Shown here in pieces: positions 34,417 to 43,355 of a stretch of DNA of 64,000 nucleotides. The DNA is from an uncultured Tenacibaculum sp. (GTDB lineage: Bacteria > Bacteroidota > Bacteroidia > Flavobacteriales > Flavobacteriaceae): assembly GCF_947502995.1 (NCBI RefSeq), contig NZ_CANNBW010000012.1, forward strand, positions 1-64,000. The letters are read 5' to 3'. Under the pieces are notes generated by a model. That model saw only the letters and a program-made list of their open reading frames with translations, was not told where the DNA came from and did not search any database. Numbering within the stretch: the first letter of the stretch is position 1; the number at the start of each line of letters is the position of its first letter. A program made the translations under genes and the position numbers.

Positions 34417-35940
34417 CTATCCTAAATTAGTTATCGCATTTTGTATTCTTTTAATAGTTGTTTCTTTACCAACCATAGTCATAATATCAAATAAATCTGG
34501 TCCAGCAAGTTTACCAACTAAACTTAATCGTAATGGTTGCATTACCTTACCAAAACCTATTTCTTTAGAAGTAATCCATCCTTTAATTTCAGTTTGAGCG
34601 TTTTCAATAGTAAAATCTTCAATTCGTTCAATTACAGAAACTAACTCTGTCATTAAAGCTCCAGTAGTTTCTTTCCACTGTTTTTTAGCTGCTTTTGGAT
34701 CATATTCTGTAGGATCTTGGAAGAAGAAACTTGATAAATCCCAAAAATCTTGTACAAAAACTGCACGTTCTTTAATTAAATAAACTACCTTTTCTACAAA
34801 GTCTTTATTAGTAGTAATTCCTTGATTTTCAAGTATTGGCAAAAATAAACTAACTAACTCATTATCAGTTTTTTGCTGTAAATATTGTTGATTAAACCAC
34901 TTTGTTTTATCAGGACTAAATTTTGCTCCGGATTTACTTACTCTAGCTAAATCAAAAGCTTGAATTAAAGCTTCTAGTGAGAATAATTCTTGCTCAGTTC
35001 CAGGATTCCAACCTAATAAAGCTAACATATTTACAAAAGCATCAGAAAAATATCCATCTTCTCTGTATCCACGTGTAACATTACCAGTATTTTCATTTGT
35101 ATATTCTAGCGGAAAGACTGGAAAGCCTAATTTATCACCGTCACGTTTACCTAATTTTCCTTTACCAACAGGTTTTAAAATTAAAGGTAAATGCGCAAAT
35201 TTTGGTGATTCCCAACCAAATGCAGTGTATAATAATGAATGTAATGGGAGAGAAGGTAACCATTCTTCACCACGAATTACATGTGAAATTTCCATTAAAT
35301 GATCATCAACAATATTTGCTAAATGATAAGTTGGCATACCGTCAGATTTAAATAAAATCTTATCATCCAATGTATTAGTATCAATTTTAATTGTTCCTCT
35401 TACTTCATCTTGTAAAATTAAAGTTTCGTCTTGAGGTGTTTTAAAACGTATTACATATTTTTCTCCTGCTTCTATTTTTTGCTGAACTTCTTCTTCAGAA
35501 AGTACTAAAGAATTCACCAATCTTCCTTTTTCACGATTATGCCAATTGTAAATAAATGTTTTACCATTTGCTTCATGATCTTTACGATGTGCATCTAACT
35601 GATCTGCAGTATCGAAAGCATAATATGCCCAACCGTTTGCTAATAATTCATCAGCATATTTTTTATATAAATCTTTACGTTCAGATTGTCTGTAAGGACC
35701 AAATTTCTCATTCTTTCCTGGACCTTCATCAAAAGGAATTTCACACCATTCTAAGGCATCTACAATATACTGTTCTGCATTAGCTACATAACGTGTTTGA
35801 TCAGTATCTTCAATACGTAAAACGAATGTTCCGTTATGTTTCTTTGCAAATAAATAATTGAATAATGCGGTTCTTACGCCACCCATATGTAACGGTCCTG
35901 TTGGACTTGGCGCGAAACGCACACGAACGTTGTCAGACAT
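34417..35940 (-). CDS. gltX: Glutamate-tRNA ligase
   Basis: A 507-residue class I aminoacyl-tRNA synthetase that charges tRNA-Glu. The HIGH-type motif is PSPTGPLHMGG (about 11-21) and the KMSKS-type loop is GKLGKRDG. The GEEW and KSDGMPTYHLANIVDDHLM segments are standard. The ATG at 35940 follows a -7 element by 21 bp. The C-terminal anticodon-binding helices run to the end. Length and motifs are intact. In Bacteroidota the enzyme may also charge tRNA-Gln if no GlnRS exists, which the window cannot show. Confidence 0.97.
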   Translation of the reverse strand: MSDNVRVRFAPSPTGPLHMGGVRTALFNYLFAKKHNGTFVLRIEDTDQTRYVANAEQYIVDALEWCEIPFDEGPGKNEKFGPYRQSERKDLYKKYADELLANGWAYYAFDTADQLDAHRKDHEANGKTFIYNWHNREKGRLVNSLVLSEEEVQQKIEAGEKYVIRFKTPQDETLILQDEVRGTIKIDTNTLDDKILFKSDGMPTYHLANIVDDHLMEISHVIRGEEWLPSLPLHSLLYTAFGWESPKFAHLPLILKPVGKGKLGKRDGDKLGFPVFPLEYTNENTGNVTRGYREDGYFSDAFVNMLALLGWNPGTEQELFSLEALIQAFDLARVSKSGAKFSPDKTKWFNQQYLQQKTDNELVSLFLPILENQGITTNKDFVEKVVYLIKERAVFVQDFWDLSSFFFQDPTEYDPKAAKKQWKETTGALMTELVSVIERIEDFTIENAQTEIKGWITSKEIGFGKVMQPLRLSLVGKLAGPDLFDIMTMVGKETTIKRIQNAITNLG

Positions 35941-35961
35941 TTTTTTAATTTTTTAACGAGG

Positions 35962-35969
35962 CAAAGATA
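35962..35969 (-). promoter_or_regulatory. -7 promoter element of gltX
   Basis: TATCTTTG on the minus strand, 21 bp upstream of the ATG. A TTG at 35986-35988 lies 16 bp further, a slightly short -33 spacing. Confidence 0.55.
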
Positions 35970-35999
35970 GTTTTAAAAGACAAAGCAAAAAAGACAAAA

Positions 36000-36027
36000 A
36001 AAGAGAGTTTCTTTCGAAACTCTCTTT
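36000..36027. terminator. Terminator of the 36051-36884 barrel gene
   Basis: AAAGAGAGTTTC (36000-36011) and GAAACTCTCTTT (36016-36027) pair around TTTC, with an A-run to the left that serves as U-tract for the minus strand. Confidence 0.8.
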
Positions 36028-36050
36028 CATAATATTTATGTAAAAATAAT

Positions 36051-36884
36051 TTATAATTTGTAATACAAACCGAATGATAGTGCAGGAGATTTTGCAACTC
36101 TTCTTCCGCTTAAAGCACCACCTAAACCAACATTTGCACCAAAGTTTTTATTAATTTCTCCTATAATTTTAAATCCAAAAGCTGCATAGCTCTGGTCATT
36201 AACATATAAACTTGTTCTTAAGTTAGTAAATGGTTGTAAAATTTCTCCATTTTGAAAAGAAGCAACACCATCTAAAAAACCAGCAACCCATAACCAAGAA
36301 CCTACTTTATAACCAGCTTCACCACCTAATTTAAATGCAGAACTATAATCGTTTGTTCTAATATCAACTCCTGTAAAAGCTTGAATATACCATTTATCGA
36401 ATCCTCTACCTGCAGAAATAACAGGAGTAAAAGTCCAAGCATCGTAACCAGTTCTTAAACCAGTAGCAGCATCAAAATTACTTGTATTAGCTTCAACCAT
36501 CAATTGACCAGAAATTAACCACTTTTTATTGTAAAAATTATGGCGAACTCCAACTTGTATATTTCCTAAAGAACTTTCAGATCCTTCAGCAGTTACTGGA
36601 AATGGAGTAGGATTAACTAGATCGTTAGTAGCAACAAATTTAAAAGGTAAGTTAGCTATTAAAGTTGTTCTATCTGAAATTCCGTATTCAGCATATAATT
36701 GTAACGTATTATCGTTAATTTCTCTTTCAGTTTGAAAATCTGGATTTCCAAAAATATCTGAGTATGTTGGAATTGTAGTAAAAGATAATTGTAAATAAGC
36801 CTCACCTTTCTTTTGTGTCCAAGGACTTTGAGCATATGTGCTTATTGATAGGCAAATAAGTAAAAAATAAGTTAGTTTTTTCAT
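36051..36884 (-). CDS. Outer-membrane beta-barrel protein, transporter-like
   Basis: A 277-residue barrel protein with signal peptide LTYFLLICLSISTYA-Q. Strands repeat every ~20 residues (GEAYLQLSFTTIP, NTLQLYAEYGISDRTTLIANLPF, GNIQVGVRHNFYNKKWLISGQLMVE, AWTFTPVISAGRG and ALSFGLYYKL at the end). It resembles the Bacteroidota proteins labelled transporter or phenol-MetA-like. Substrate is unknown. It is a single gene with its own terminator. Confidence 0.75.
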   Translation of the reverse strand: MKKLTYFLLICLSISTYAQSPWTQKKGEAYLQLSFTTIPTYSDIFGNPDFQTEREINDNTLQLYAEYGISDRTTLIANLPFKFVATNDLVNPTPFPVTAEGSESSLGNIQVGVRHNFYNKKWLISGQLMVEANTSNFDAATGLRTGYDAWTFTPVISAGRGFDKWYIQAFTGVDIRTNDYSSAFKLGGEAGYKVGSWLWVAGFLDGVASFQNGEILQPFTNLRTSLYVNDQSYAAFGFKIIGEINKNFGANVGLGGALSGRRVAKSPALSFGLYYKL

Positions 36885-37033
36885 GTTTTAAATATTTTCA
36901 CTGTTAGTTTAAATATAAGTCATTTCCTTACAAAAAATCACTAGAAATTTTAAAATTTCTAGACAGTATAAAGTTTGTATTTATCTTAAATGTTATTAAG
37001 CTTTTAAATAAAGTTATATTTTTATTTAAAGAA

Positions 37034-37061
37034 AAAGACTGATCGAGAATGATCAGTCTTT
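37034..37061 (-). terminator. Terminator of the double-glycine peptide gene
   Basis: AAAGACTGATC (37034-37044) pairs perfectly with GATCAGTCTTT (37051-37061), with A-rich sequence on the left acting as U-tract for the minus strand, 25 bp after the peptide stop codon. Confidence 0.8.
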
Positions 37062-37085
37062 AACTAATTCTATTTTATGTTTTTC

Positions 37086-37331
37086 TTAATTAAAAGAACC
37101 TATACAACATAAACCGTTACGAACAGTTCCAATACAAGATTCTCCAACTGGAGCATCTAAAACACAAGTTCCACCTTCAGATCCGATGAATCCTTGTCCA
37201 CCTGCATGATGAGAAGCTACACAACCAGTTGCAGTACAATTAGAACTTCCCCAAATTCCTCCTTGGATAGTTCTTTGTTGTTCTTTTGATAAAATCTTTG
37301 TGTTTTGAAGTTTTAAAAATTCTTTTTTCAT
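37086..37331 (-). CDS. Cys-rich peptide with double-glycine leader (RiPP/bacteriocin-like precursor)
   Basis: An 81-residue peptide. The first 25 residues look like a leader of the double-glycine type (MKKEFLKLQN, then LSKEQQRTIQGG with Gly24-Gly25), as in the Bacteroidota natural-product precursors of the TIGR04149 type. The 56-residue remainder is Gly-rich with six Cys (32, 37, 56, 66, 75, 76), enough for three disulfides or thioethers. It would be cut after GG by a C39 peptidase transporter, none of which is nearby, and no modifying enzyme lies next to it. It stands alone with its own terminator. A bacteriocin role is inference. Confidence 0.75.
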   Translation of the reverse strand: MKKEFLKLQNTKILSKEQQRTIQGGIWGSSNCTATGCVASHHAGGQGFIGSEGGTCVLDAPVGESCIGTVRNGLCCIGSFN

Positions 37332-37514
37332 AATATTTAAATTTATGAGGTTAATAATTACTTTAAATCTATTGTTATTTTCTTTTTAATAGTGTTAAAG
37401 TGGATTATTTTAAAATTTATTTAACAAATTATCATATTAAATCACTGTTTTAACTTTTTTAATACTGTTTTTGAACACGAAATTTGTTTACTTTTATAAG
37501 TTAATATTTGTTTT

Positions 37515-40500
37515 ATGAGTAATTTCAATCGAATTGAGCAAAAACTTCAGCAGTTTAGTAGAAAATTTAACACAAATGAGCTAATAAAAGGAAGTATTCT
37601 ATTTTTAACTTTAGGACTTTTATATCTTTTATTTACACTATTTATAGAGTATTTTTTTTGGTTAAAACCTAATGCAAGAACAGTTTTATTCTGGTTATTT
37701 ATAACCGTAGAAGTATTTTTATTAATTCGTTTTATTTGTTTTCCGATTTTTAAACTTTTTGGACTTAAAAAAGGAATTACACAAGAAGAAGCTTCTAAAC
37801 TAATTGGAAATCATTTTCCAGAAGTAAAAGATAAATTACTTAATTTTTTACAGCTTAAAAACGAAACAAATTCATCGGAATTACTTTTAGCAAGTATCGA
37901 TCAAAAAGCAAGTGAACTACAACCGATTCCTTTTTCAAATGCTATAAATTTCTCAGTAAACGTAAAATATTTAAAATATTTAGTAATTCCAGTGGTTTTA
38001 TGGTTACTTACTTTTATTACTGGTATTGGTGATAAACTTAATGATAGTTTAAATAGGGTAGTAAATCATAGCATTGCTTACAATCCACCTGCTCCTTTTT
38101 TCTTTGAACTTACTTCAAAAAACTTAGAGGTAATTAAAGGTGATCCTTTAACTGTTTACATACAAACTAAAGGACAAGTTATTCCTGATGAAGCAAAAAT
38201 TAACTTTAATAATGAATCTTATTATTTAGACAATAATGGTTCTGGACTTTTTTCTTACACCTTTGAATCTGTAAATAAAAACATTCAATTCTTTATTGAA
38301 GCAAACAACATTAAGTCTACTAATTATCAAGTAAATATTATTAAGACTCCTTCAATAAAAAATATCAGTATGCAGATCAATTATCCGAGGTATATTGGTA
38401 AAAAAAACGAACAACTTTCTAACGCAACAAACATCACTGTTCCACAAGGAACATTCGTAACTTGGAAAGTTTTAACTTCTGATACAGATAGTGTTAATTA
38501 CACGAGTAACAATAAAACCAAACCTTTTAAAACAGATAAAAACAACGAATTTTCTTTTCAAAAGAGAATTTTAAAAGATGTAAATTATTTAATAAGTACT
38601 TCAAATGTTAAACTAAAAAATTACGAGAAACTAAATTTTTCTATTAATACAATTTCTGATGAATTTCCTACAATTGAAGTTAAATCAAATATTGATAGTA
38701 TTTCTAGAGGTCCCGTTTATTTTGCTGGTGAAATTTCTGACGATTATGGATTTCAAAAATTAGAAATGGTTTATTATGACATTGATAATCCTGAAAATAA
38801 AAAATCTAAACAAATAAAAATTTCTACAGAAAACGTTCAGAGCTTCTTTGCTAAGTTTCCAGATGATTTAAAATTAATAGAAGGTATAGATTATGAATTA
38901 TTCTTTAGAGTTTTTGATAACGATGCTATACAAGGAAATAAAAAAGCAATCAGTAAAAAATTTTCATATAGAAAGAAAACAACTGAAGAGTTAGATAATG
39001 AATTGCTGAATGAACAACAAAATTATTTAGAAAACATTCAGAATTCTTTACAAAAGCAACAAGACAGCAAACAAGAACTAGAAAAAGTTCAATTCGATCT
39101 TCAAAACAAGAAGAATATGAATTGGAATGATCAGAAGAAAATAGAGAATATCATTAAGCGACAAGAGCAGTATCAGAACATGATGCAGCGACAAACAAAA
39201 AAACTTCAAGAGAACTTTTCTGAAAAGGAAGAAAAAAATGAAAGTTTACAAAAGAAAAAAGAAAACTTACAGAAAAGAATAGAAGAACTTAAAAAGATTC
39301 AAAAACAAAAAAAGCTTTTAGATCAACTTAAAAAAATGGCAGAAAAGCTGAACAAGGAAGATTTAATTAAAAAATCAAAACAACTTGCTCAACAAAACAA
39401 ACAGCAAGAAAAGAGTTTAGAAAGAGTTTTAGAATTAGCTAAACAATATTATGTAGAGCAAAAAATGAATAAAATTGCTAAAAAACTAGATGAATTAGCT
39501 AAAAAACAAGAAGAATTAAGTAACAAAGAGAACACAGAGGAGGAACAAAAAAAATTAAAAGAAGAATTTGAAAAGCAAAAAAAGGAATTAGATGATTTAA
39601 AAAAGGAAAACGAAAAATTAAAAAGACCAATGGATATTCCTTCAGTTGAAAATTTAAAGAAGGAAACACAAGAACAATTAAACAAAGCAGAAGAAAACCA
39701 AAAAAACAATAACAGTCAAAAAGCTAAACAAAATCAGAAGAAAGCTGCTCAAAAAATGAAAGAAATGAGTCAGAAAATGCAGCAATCAATGCAAATGATG
39801 AGTAATGAAATGGCTGAAGAGAACATGGAAGATCTTCGTAGTATTCTTGAAAACCTAGTTACATTCTCTTTTGATCAGGAAACATTAATGAATGATTTCT
39901 CTAAAATTAATTCAGGACATCCTAATTTTGGAAAGAATTTAAAGAAGCAGAATCAATTAAAAACATACTTCGAACATATCGATGATAGCTTATTTGTTTT
40001 ATCACTACGTGTACCAGAAATTAGCTCTAAAATACAAGATCATTTAGCTGATGCACATTATAATTTAGATCAATCCTTAGAAAACTTTGCAGATAGTAGA
40101 TTCCGAAATGGTGTTTCTAACCAAAGATATGTTATGACTTCAGCTAATGAATTAGCCAATATGTTAAGTAATACTTTAGATGCAATGCAAAATCCTAAAC
40201 CTGGTAGTGGTAGTGGAAAAGGGAAGAGTGGAGATTCATTTAGTTTACCAGATATTATTCAAAAACAAGAAGGATTAATGGAGAAAATGAAGAAAGGAAT
40301 GAATAAAAACGGAAAAGATGGAAAACCAAAAGATGGCAAAAATGGGGAACCTAAAGATGGAAAAGGAGATAAACAGGGTCAAAAAGGGGAGAATAAAGGA
40401 CAACAAAAAGGAGAAGGACAACAAGGACAAAACGATGATTTAAATGGAGAATTATACGAAATATACAAGCAACAAAGTGAACTTAGACAACAATTACAAG

Positions 40501-40862
40501 ATGCTATAAAAGATGGAAAAGACGGAAATGGAGAAGGTAAAAAAGCATTAAGAGAGATGGAACAGTTGGAAAATGAAATTTTAGAAAAAGGTTTTAATCA
40601 AAGTACTTTACAAAGAATGCAGCGTTTAAATTATCAACTTTTAAAATTAGAAAAAGCAACTTTCGAACAAGGAAGAGAAAAGAAAAGAAAGTCTAACACT
40701 AATTTAATCCAATACAATAAAAATAGAATTAAAGAACTTGAATTTAAAAAACAGTATTATAATCAAACTGAAATTTTAAACAGACAATCGTTACCTTTAC
40801 AACAAAATTACAAGAAGAAAGTTCAAGAATATTTCAACAATAAGAACACTTCTAAAAATTAA
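37515..40862 (+). CDS. DUF4175 family large membrane-anchored coiled-coil protein
   Basis: A 1115-residue protein of the DUF4175 family, found across Bacteroidota. Three hydrophobic segments (about 25-50, 55-75, 155-175) anchor it in the inner membrane. A beta-rich region follows (about 190-480), then a very long Lys/Glu/Gln-rich coiled coil (about 490-770). A Gly/Lys-rich low-complexity stretch (GKDGKPKDGKNG repeats, about 930-985) precedes the C-terminal helices. It is the first gene of DUF4175-ybeY-mnmG-methyltransferase, with 3 bp to ybeY. Function is unknown. Confidence 0.85.
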   Translation: MSNFNRIEQKLQQFSRKFNTNELIKGSILFLTLGLLYLLFTLFIEYFFWLKPNARTVLFWLFITVEVFLLIRFICFPIFKLFGLKKGITQEEASKLIGNHFPEVKDKLLNFLQLKNETNSSELLLASIDQKASELQPIPFSNAINFSVNVKYLKYLVIPVVLWLLTFITGIGDKLNDSLNRVVNHSIAYNPPAPFFFELTSKNLEVIKGDPLTVYIQTKGQVIPDEAKINFNNESYYLDNNGSGLFSYTFESVNKNIQFFIEANNIKSTNYQVNIIKTPSIKNISMQINYPRYIGKKNEQLSNATNITVPQGTFVTWKVLTSDTDSVNYTSNNKTKPFKTDKNNEFSFQKRILKDVNYLISTSNVKLKNYEKLNFSINTISDEFPTIEVKSNIDSISRGPVYFAGEISDDYGFQKLEMVYYDIDNPENKKSKQIKISTENVQSFFAKFPDDLKLIEGIDYELFFRVFDNDAIQGNKKAISKKFSYRKKTTEELDNELLNEQQNYLENIQNSLQKQQDSKQELEKVQFDLQNKKNMNWNDQKKIENIIKRQEQYQNMMQRQTKKLQENFSEKEEKNESLQKKKENLQKRIEELKKIQKQKKLLDQLKKMAEKLNKEDLIKKSKQLAQQNKQQEKSLERVLELAKQYYVEQKMNKIAKKLDELAKKQEELSNKENTEEEQKKLKEEFEKQKKELDDLKKENEKLKRPMDIPSVENLKKETQEQLNKAEENQKNNNSQKAKQNQKKAAQKMKEMSQKMQQSMQMMSNEMAEENMEDLRSILENLVTFSFDQETLMNDFSKINSGHPNFGKNLKKQNQLKTYFEHIDDSLFVLSLRVPEISSKIQDHLADAHYNLDQSLENFADSRFRNGVSNQRYVMTSANELANMLSNTLDAMQNPKPGSGSGKGKSGDSFSLPDIIQKQEGLMEKMKKGMNKNGKDGKPKDGKNGEPKDGKGDKQGQKGENKGQQKGEGQQGQNDDLNGELYEIYKQQSELRQQLQDAIKDGKDGNGEGKKALREMEQLENEILEKGFNQSTLQRMQRLNYQLLKLEKATFEQGREKKRKSNTNLIQYNKNRIKELEFKKQYYNQTEILNRQSLPLQQNYKKKVQEYFNNKNTSKN

Positions 40863-40865
40863 AAA

Positions 40866-41279
40866 ATGATAGCTTTTAACTACGAGACCAACTTTGAACT
40901 TACAGATGAAAAAAGAACATCTGAATGGATTATTAAATGTATAGAAGAAGAAAACCACGAACTAGGTGAAGTGAATTATATCTTTTGTGATGATACTTAT
41001 TTACATAAAATAAACGTAGAATTTTTACAACATGATACATTCACAGATATTATTAGTTTCGATTATTCTTTAGGTAAACTTGTGAGTGGAGATATTTTTA
41101 TTTCTATAGAAAGAGTAAAGGAAAATGCTTCTAAATTTGAAGTTTCTTTTCAAGAAGAACTACACCGAGTCATTATACATGGGATACTTCATTATATGGG
41201 TTTTAAAGATAAAACAGATAATGAAAAACAAATCATGAGAGACAAAGAAAATACTTGTTTAAAAGTCTTAAATTTGTAG
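40866..41279 (+). CDS. ybeY: Endoribonuclease YbeY
   Basis: A 137-residue zinc-dependent RNase of the UPF0054 family, involved in 16S rRNA 3' maturation and ribosome quality control. The metal motif reads HGILHYMGFKD (His105, His109), with the third His of the usual HGxLHLxGxDH replaced by Asp115. This variation is common in Bacteroidota, and the Asp could still bind zinc. TFTDIISFDY and SGDIFIS are also conserved. Starts 3 bp after DUF4175. Its stop overlaps the first base pairs of a 24-bp palindrome. Confidence 0.92.
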   Translation: MIAFNYETNFELTDEKRTSEWIIKCIEEENHELGEVNYIFCDDTYLHKINVEFLQHDTFTDIISFDYSLGKLVSGDIFISIERVKENASKFEVSFQEELHRVIIHGILHYMGFKDKTDNEKQIMRDKENTCLKVLNL

Positions 41280-41307
41280 TCCGTTCCACGTGGAACGGAC
41301 TTTTTTA
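41278..41307 (+). terminator. parS-like palindrome followed by T-run, after ybeY
   Basis: A perfect 24-bp palindrome (41278-41301) with core GTTCCACGTGGAAC is followed by TTTTTT. It fits both a parS-type ParB site and an intrinsic terminator. mnmG starts 38 bp after the palindrome. Confidence 0.6.
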
Positions 41308-41338
41308 TTTTAAAGAATATCCAATACAGAATATAAAG

Positions 41339-43216
41339 ATGAGTTTATTCACAACAACATACGATGTTATTGTAGTAGGAGGAGGACATGCTGGTAGTGA
41401 AGCAGCAGCAGCAAGTGCAAACATGGGAGCACACACTCTTTTAATTACAATGAATTTACAGAACATTGCTCAAATGAGTTGTAATCCTGCTATGGGTGGA
41501 ATAGCAAAAGGACAAATAGTTAGAGAGATTGATGCGTTAGGTGGTTACAGTGGAATTGTCACAGATAAAACCGCTATACAATTTAAAATGCTTAATAAAT
41601 CTAAAGGACCTGCAATGTGGAGTCCGAGAGCTCAATCTGACAGAATGCAGTTTGCAGAATGTTGGAGAAATATGCTTGAACAAACTAAAAATTTAGACTT
41701 TTATCAGGATTCTGTAAACGGTTTAATCTTCGATGAAAACAAAATAATTGGAGTAAAAACAAATCTTGGTTTAGAAATAAAAGCCAAAACTGTAATTGTA
41801 ACAGCAGGTACATTTTTAAATGGTTTAATTCATATTGGAGAAAAAACATTTGGTGGTGGTAGAGCAGGAGAAGGAGCTTCTACTGGAATAACAGAAGACT
41901 TAGTTGCTAAAGGTTTTGAATCTGGAAGAATGAAGACAGGAACACCTCCGAGAGTAGATGGACGTTCTTTAGACTATTCTAAAATGACAGAACAACCTGG
42001 TGATGATAATCCAGAAAAGTTCTCTTATTTACCAATTACATCTGTTTTAAAAAAACAGAGATCTTGTTATTTAACTTATACAAATCAAACTACTCATGAT
42101 TTACTTAGAGAAGGGTTTGATAGATCTCCTATGTTTAATGGAAGAATTAAATCAACCGGACCTAGATATTGCCCGTCTGTAGAAGATAAAATAAATCGTT
42201 TTGCTGATAAGGAAAGACATCAAGTTTTTGTAGAACCTGAAGGTTGGAATACAGTTGAAATATATGTAAATGGGTTCTCTACATCTTTACCAGAAGACAT
42301 TCAAGATAAAGCAATACGTTCTATTCCTGGTTTTGAAAAAGTAAAGTTTTTTAGATATGGATACGCAATAGAATACGACTATTTTCCACCAACACAGTTA
42401 ACGCACTCGTTAGAAACAAAACTTATCGAAAACTTATTTTTCGCAGGGCAAATTAACGGTACTACTGGATATGAAGAAGCAGCAGCACAAGGATTAATGG
42501 CAGGTGTGAATGCAGCGTTAAAAACACAAAATAAAGAACCTTTTATTTTAAAAAGAAGTGAAGCTTATATAGGAGTTTTAATTGATGATTTGATCACAAA
42601 AGGAACTGAAGAACCATATAGAATGTTTACTTCTCGTGCAGAATACAGAACTCTACTTCGTCAAGATAATGCTGATTTAAGATTAACTAAAAAATCTTTC
42701 GAACTTGGTTTAGCTTCAGAAGAAAGATTAGAAAGAGTTACTAACAAAGAAAAGAAAACAGAAGAAACTATAGAATTCTTAAAAAAGCTAAGTGTAACAA
42801 AAGAAGATATAAATCCTATACTTGAGAAGAAAAATCTAGCAGCTATAAATCAATCTATGAAATTATATAAAATAGCAGCCAGACCTCAGCTTAATTTTAA
42901 TGACTTTTTATCTATAGAAAAATTAAATAATTTCATAAAAGAAAATTCAATAGATAAAGAAATCATTGAACAAGTTGAAATTCATTTAAAGTATTCTGGT
43001 TATATCGAAAAAGAAAAGAGCAACGCTGATAAATTAAACAGATTAGAAAACGTTCCAATCCCTTCAAGTTTTGATTACACTAAAGTAAAATCATTATCAT
43101 ACGAAGCAAGAGAAAAACTTCTAAAAATAAAACCAACTAGTATTTCACAAGCGAGTCGAATAAGTGGAGTTTCTCCAAGTGACGTCTCCGTATTATTAGT
43201 TTATATGGGTAGATAA
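41339..43216 (+). CDS. mnmG: tRNA uridine-5-carboxymethylaminomethyl modification enzyme MnmG
   Basis: A 625-residue FAD-dependent enzyme that, with MnmE, modifies U34 in the anticodon of several tRNAs. The dinucleotide-binding motif VVVGGGHAGSEAA is at about 10-22, followed by MSCNPAMGGIAKG, RVDGRSLDY and GQINGTTGYEEAAAQG, all typical of GidA. The C-terminal MnmE-binding helices end with SQASRISGVSPSDVSVLLVY. The ATG at 41339 (MSLFTTTYDV) is the true start; the frame is open further upstream, but that part lies in the palindrome and is unlike the family. Palindromes with the same core flank it on both sides. Confidence 0.97.
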   Translation: MSLFTTTYDVIVVGGGHAGSEAAAASANMGAHTLLITMNLQNIAQMSCNPAMGGIAKGQIVREIDALGGYSGIVTDKTAIQFKMLNKSKGPAMWSPRAQSDRMQFAECWRNMLEQTKNLDFYQDSVNGLIFDENKIIGVKTNLGLEIKAKTVIVTAGTFLNGLIHIGEKTFGGGRAGEGASTGITEDLVAKGFESGRMKTGTPPRVDGRSLDYSKMTEQPGDDNPEKFSYLPITSVLKKQRSCYLTYTNQTTHDLLREGFDRSPMFNGRIKSTGPRYCPSVEDKINRFADKERHQVFVEPEGWNTVEIYVNGFSTSLPEDIQDKAIRSIPGFEKVKFFRYGYAIEYDYFPPTQLTHSLETKLIENLFFAGQINGTTGYEEAAAQGLMAGVNAALKTQNKEPFILKRSEAYIGVLIDDLITKGTEEPYRMFTSRAEYRTLLRQDNADLRLTKKSFELGLASEERLERVTNKEKKTEETIEFLKKLSVTKEDINPILEKKNLAAINQSMKLYKIAARPQLNFNDFLSIEKLNNFIKENSIDKEIIEQVEIHLKYSGYIEKEKSNADKLNRLENVPIPSSFDYTKVKSLSYEAREKLLKIKPTSISQASRISGVSPSDVSVLLVYMGR

Positions 43217-43218
43217 TT

Positions 43219-43249
43219 TAAAACGTTCCATGTGGAACGTTTTTTTTTA
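43219..43249 (+). terminator. parS-like palindrome followed by T-run, after mnmG
   Basis: AAACGTTCCA-TG-TGGAACGTTT (43221-43242) is a near-copy of the first palindrome with TG for CG at the centre, followed by nine T. Can act as mnmG terminator and as a weak parS-like site. Confidence 0.6.
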
Positions 43250-43276
43250 TTCTTTAAAATTTAAATCAAAAAAGCG

Positions 43277-43302
43277 AATGTTCCTTGTGGAACATTTTTT
43301 AA
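43277..43302 (+). terminator. parS-like palindrome with T-run, third copy
   Basis: AATGTTCC-TTGT-GGAACATT (43277-43296) followed by TTTTTT. The arms match the others; the centre differs. Too far downstream from mnmG to be needed as its main terminator. Confidence 0.5.
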
Positions 43303-43322
43303 ATTTACCTTTTAAAAACGAA

Positions 43323-43340
43323 AAGTTTCACGTGGAACTT
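43323..43340. promoter_or_regulatory. parS-like palindrome, fourth copy
   Basis: AAGTTTCACGTGGAACTT has the core CACGTG intact and one T/G mismatched pair in its arms. It has no T-run, so it does not look like a terminator, and lies just before the probable methyltransferase start. Confidence 0.6.
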
Positions 43341-43355
43341 AAAATAAAAAATAAC

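Noticed and set aside
40300..40430. Gly/Lys-rich stretch in DUF4175 as a collagen-like or fibrous protein
   Set aside because: The repeats are irregular and part of a known large family with charged linkers.
41255..41338. Earlier start of mnmG
   Set aside because: Lies in the end of ybeY and the 24-bp palindrome; MnmG family proteins begin near the chosen ATG.
43230..43355. N-terminal extension of the methyltransferase
   Set aside because: Encoded by the T-run and palindromes after mnmG and unlike the family start; treated as leader.
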